A DNA stretch of 64,000 nt from Flavobacterium gilvum (lineage in GTDB: Bacteria > Bacteroidota > Bacteroidia > Flavobacteriales > Flavobacteriaceae), in NCBI RefSeq assembly GCF_001761465.1, contig NZ_CP017479.1, forward strand, positions 186,001 to 250,000, in the 5' to 3' direction. The notes under the pieces were generated by a model, which was given only the letters and a program-made list of their open reading frames with translations, ran no database searches and had not been told where the DNA came from. Below are positions 63,149 to 64,000 of this stretch, piece by piece. A program made the position numbers and the translations under genes. The stretch's first letter is position 1. The number at the start of each line of letters is the position of its first letter.

Positions 63149-64000
63149 ATGAATATACTACTTCAAAAATTTGACACGAAGCTAGACACAGCGCCATTTT
63201 CTAAAATAAAAAACGATGATTACCTACCCGCTTTTCAAGAAGCAATTCTTTTAGCAAAAGCAGAAATTGACGTAATTGTAAAAAATACAGAAAATCCTAC
63301 TTTTAAGAACACGATTGAAGCTCTATCTTTTAGCGGAGACACACTTGACAGAATTTCAAATATCTTTTTCAATTTGAACTCGGCAGAAACGAGCGACGAA
63401 ATGCAAAAAATAGCTCAAGATGTTTCTCCATTGTTATCTGAATTTGGAAATGACATTCGTCTAAATGCCGATTTATTTGCCCGAGTAAAATCGGTTTATG
63501 ACCAGAGAGAGTCTTTGAATTTGAATCCTGAGCAAGAAACCCTTTTGGATAAACAATACAAAAGTTTTTCTAGAAATGGTGCTAATTTACCAGAAGACAA
63601 GAAAAATAAACTGCGTGAAATTGACAAAGAATTATCCTCGTTAAGTCTTAAATTCGGCGAAAATGTTTTGGCCGAAACCAATGCTTTCGAAATGCATCTT
63701 ACAGACTACAACCATTTGGCCGGTTTGCCTGAAGGAACTATCGAAGCCGCCCGCTCATTAGCGAAAGCGCAAGAAAAAGAAGGCTGGATTTTTACTTTGG
63801 ACCACCCGAGTTACCTTCCGTTTGTGACTTATGCGGACAACCGTGAATTACGCAAAAAAATTACAATTGCTTTTGGTGCCAAAGGCTTTCAAAATAACGA
63901 ATTTGACAATCAGGAAATTGTTTTAAAAATCGCCAAACTGCGTTTTGAAAGAGCCAATCTTTTGGGTTACAAAACCCACGCTCACTTTGTCCTTGAAGAA
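63149..64000 (+). CDS. M3-family metallopeptidase (oligopeptidase/peptidyl-dipeptidase), N-terminal part
   Basis: The first 284 codons, running off the right edge. The start MNILLQKFDTKLDTAPFSKI and the helical segments NIFFNLNSAETSDEMQKIAQ, LDKQYKSFSRNGANLPEDKK and TLDHPSYLPFVTYADNRELR are those of the Dcp/OpdA branch of M3. The HExxH zinc site lies beyond the window. No signal peptide is visible, so it is probably cytoplasmic, degrading imported or internal oligopeptides. Confidence 0.88.
   Translation, partial: MNILLQKFDTKLDTAPFSKIKNDDYLPAFQEAILLAKAEIDVIVKNTENPTFKNTIEALSFSGDTLDRISNIFFNLNSAETSDEMQKIAQDVSPLLSEFGNDIRLNADLFARVKSVYDQRESLNLNPEQETLLDKQYKSFSRNGANLPEDKKNKLREIDKELSSLSLKFGENVLAETNAFEMHLTDYNHLAGLPEGTIEAARSLAKAQEKEGWIFTLDHPSYLPFVTYADNRELRKKITIAFGAKGFQNNEFDNQEIVLKIAKLRFERANLLGYKTHAHFVLEE

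Overview
The window looks like a chromosome segment of a Flavobacterium-type Bacteroidetes. The evidence is AT-rich DNA, genes lacking Shine-Dalgarno sequences, repeated matches to the Bacteroidetes promoter (TTG, about 19-20 nt, TAnnTTTG), two SusC/SusD outer-membrane uptake loci, an S46 dipeptidyl-peptidase, and a ribosomal-protein cluster in Bacteroidetes order with no tuf after fusA. I cannot name the species from sequence alone.

Positions 1-17776 (minus strand): the joined str-S10-spc-alpha cluster, read from rpsL (17692) down to rplQ (452), with fusA, secY, infA and rpoA inside it. carA starts at the left edge behind its own promoter. The long promoter rpsL, an internal promoter before rplC, another before rpsH, a bulged hairpin in front of rpsD and a terminator after rplQ can all be seen. 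Little here is unusual, but L36 and S14 are both zinc-free types.

Positions 17962-31266 (plus strand): a small Omp85-type barrel protein, then two tandem uptake loci. The first is SusC-SusD plus two small lipoproteins and ends in a UUCG-loop terminator. The second is SusC-SusD with its own terminator. Both SusC genes share the same unusual promoter and leader, and the S46 peptidase gene at 56 kb carries the same leader core.

Positions 31404-44412: mixed housekeeping and accessory genes: rlmB, a rhomboid protease, rarA, a secreted unknown, a YjjG-type phosphatase, an Xre-RES toxin-antitoxin pair with a clear operator, radC, a DUF1287 lipoprotein, mpl, a TPR protein, an AhpD-like protein, a Crp/Fnr regulator, a YdeI-like protein and a multi-pass acyltransferase-like protein. 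Several repeat families lie between them.

Positions 44783-54105 (plus strand): the most striking gene, a 2152-residue alpha-2-macroglobulin with an intact thioester motif and a SusC-like carboxypeptidase-regulatory plus TonB-plug module inserted just before the A2M domain. It is followed by a Uma2-family nuclease-fold protein, a MITE that uses that gene's stop codon as its target duplication, and an LpxH-like phosphoesterase with a glycosyltransferase.

Positions 54237-64000: an S46 peptidase, obgE, a CorC-type transporter, adk and hpt (all minus strand), then a helical unknown, purK, purE and the start of an M3 peptidase (plus strand). adk, hpt, purK and purE make this a purine-nucleotide neighbourhood. 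A divergent hpt promoter region holds a perfect 14-bp palindrome.

Three copies of one structured intergenic element (33.4, 43.1 and 59.1 kb), whose main stem varies in sequence but keeps pairing in two copies, are the best candidate for a noncoding RNA family here.
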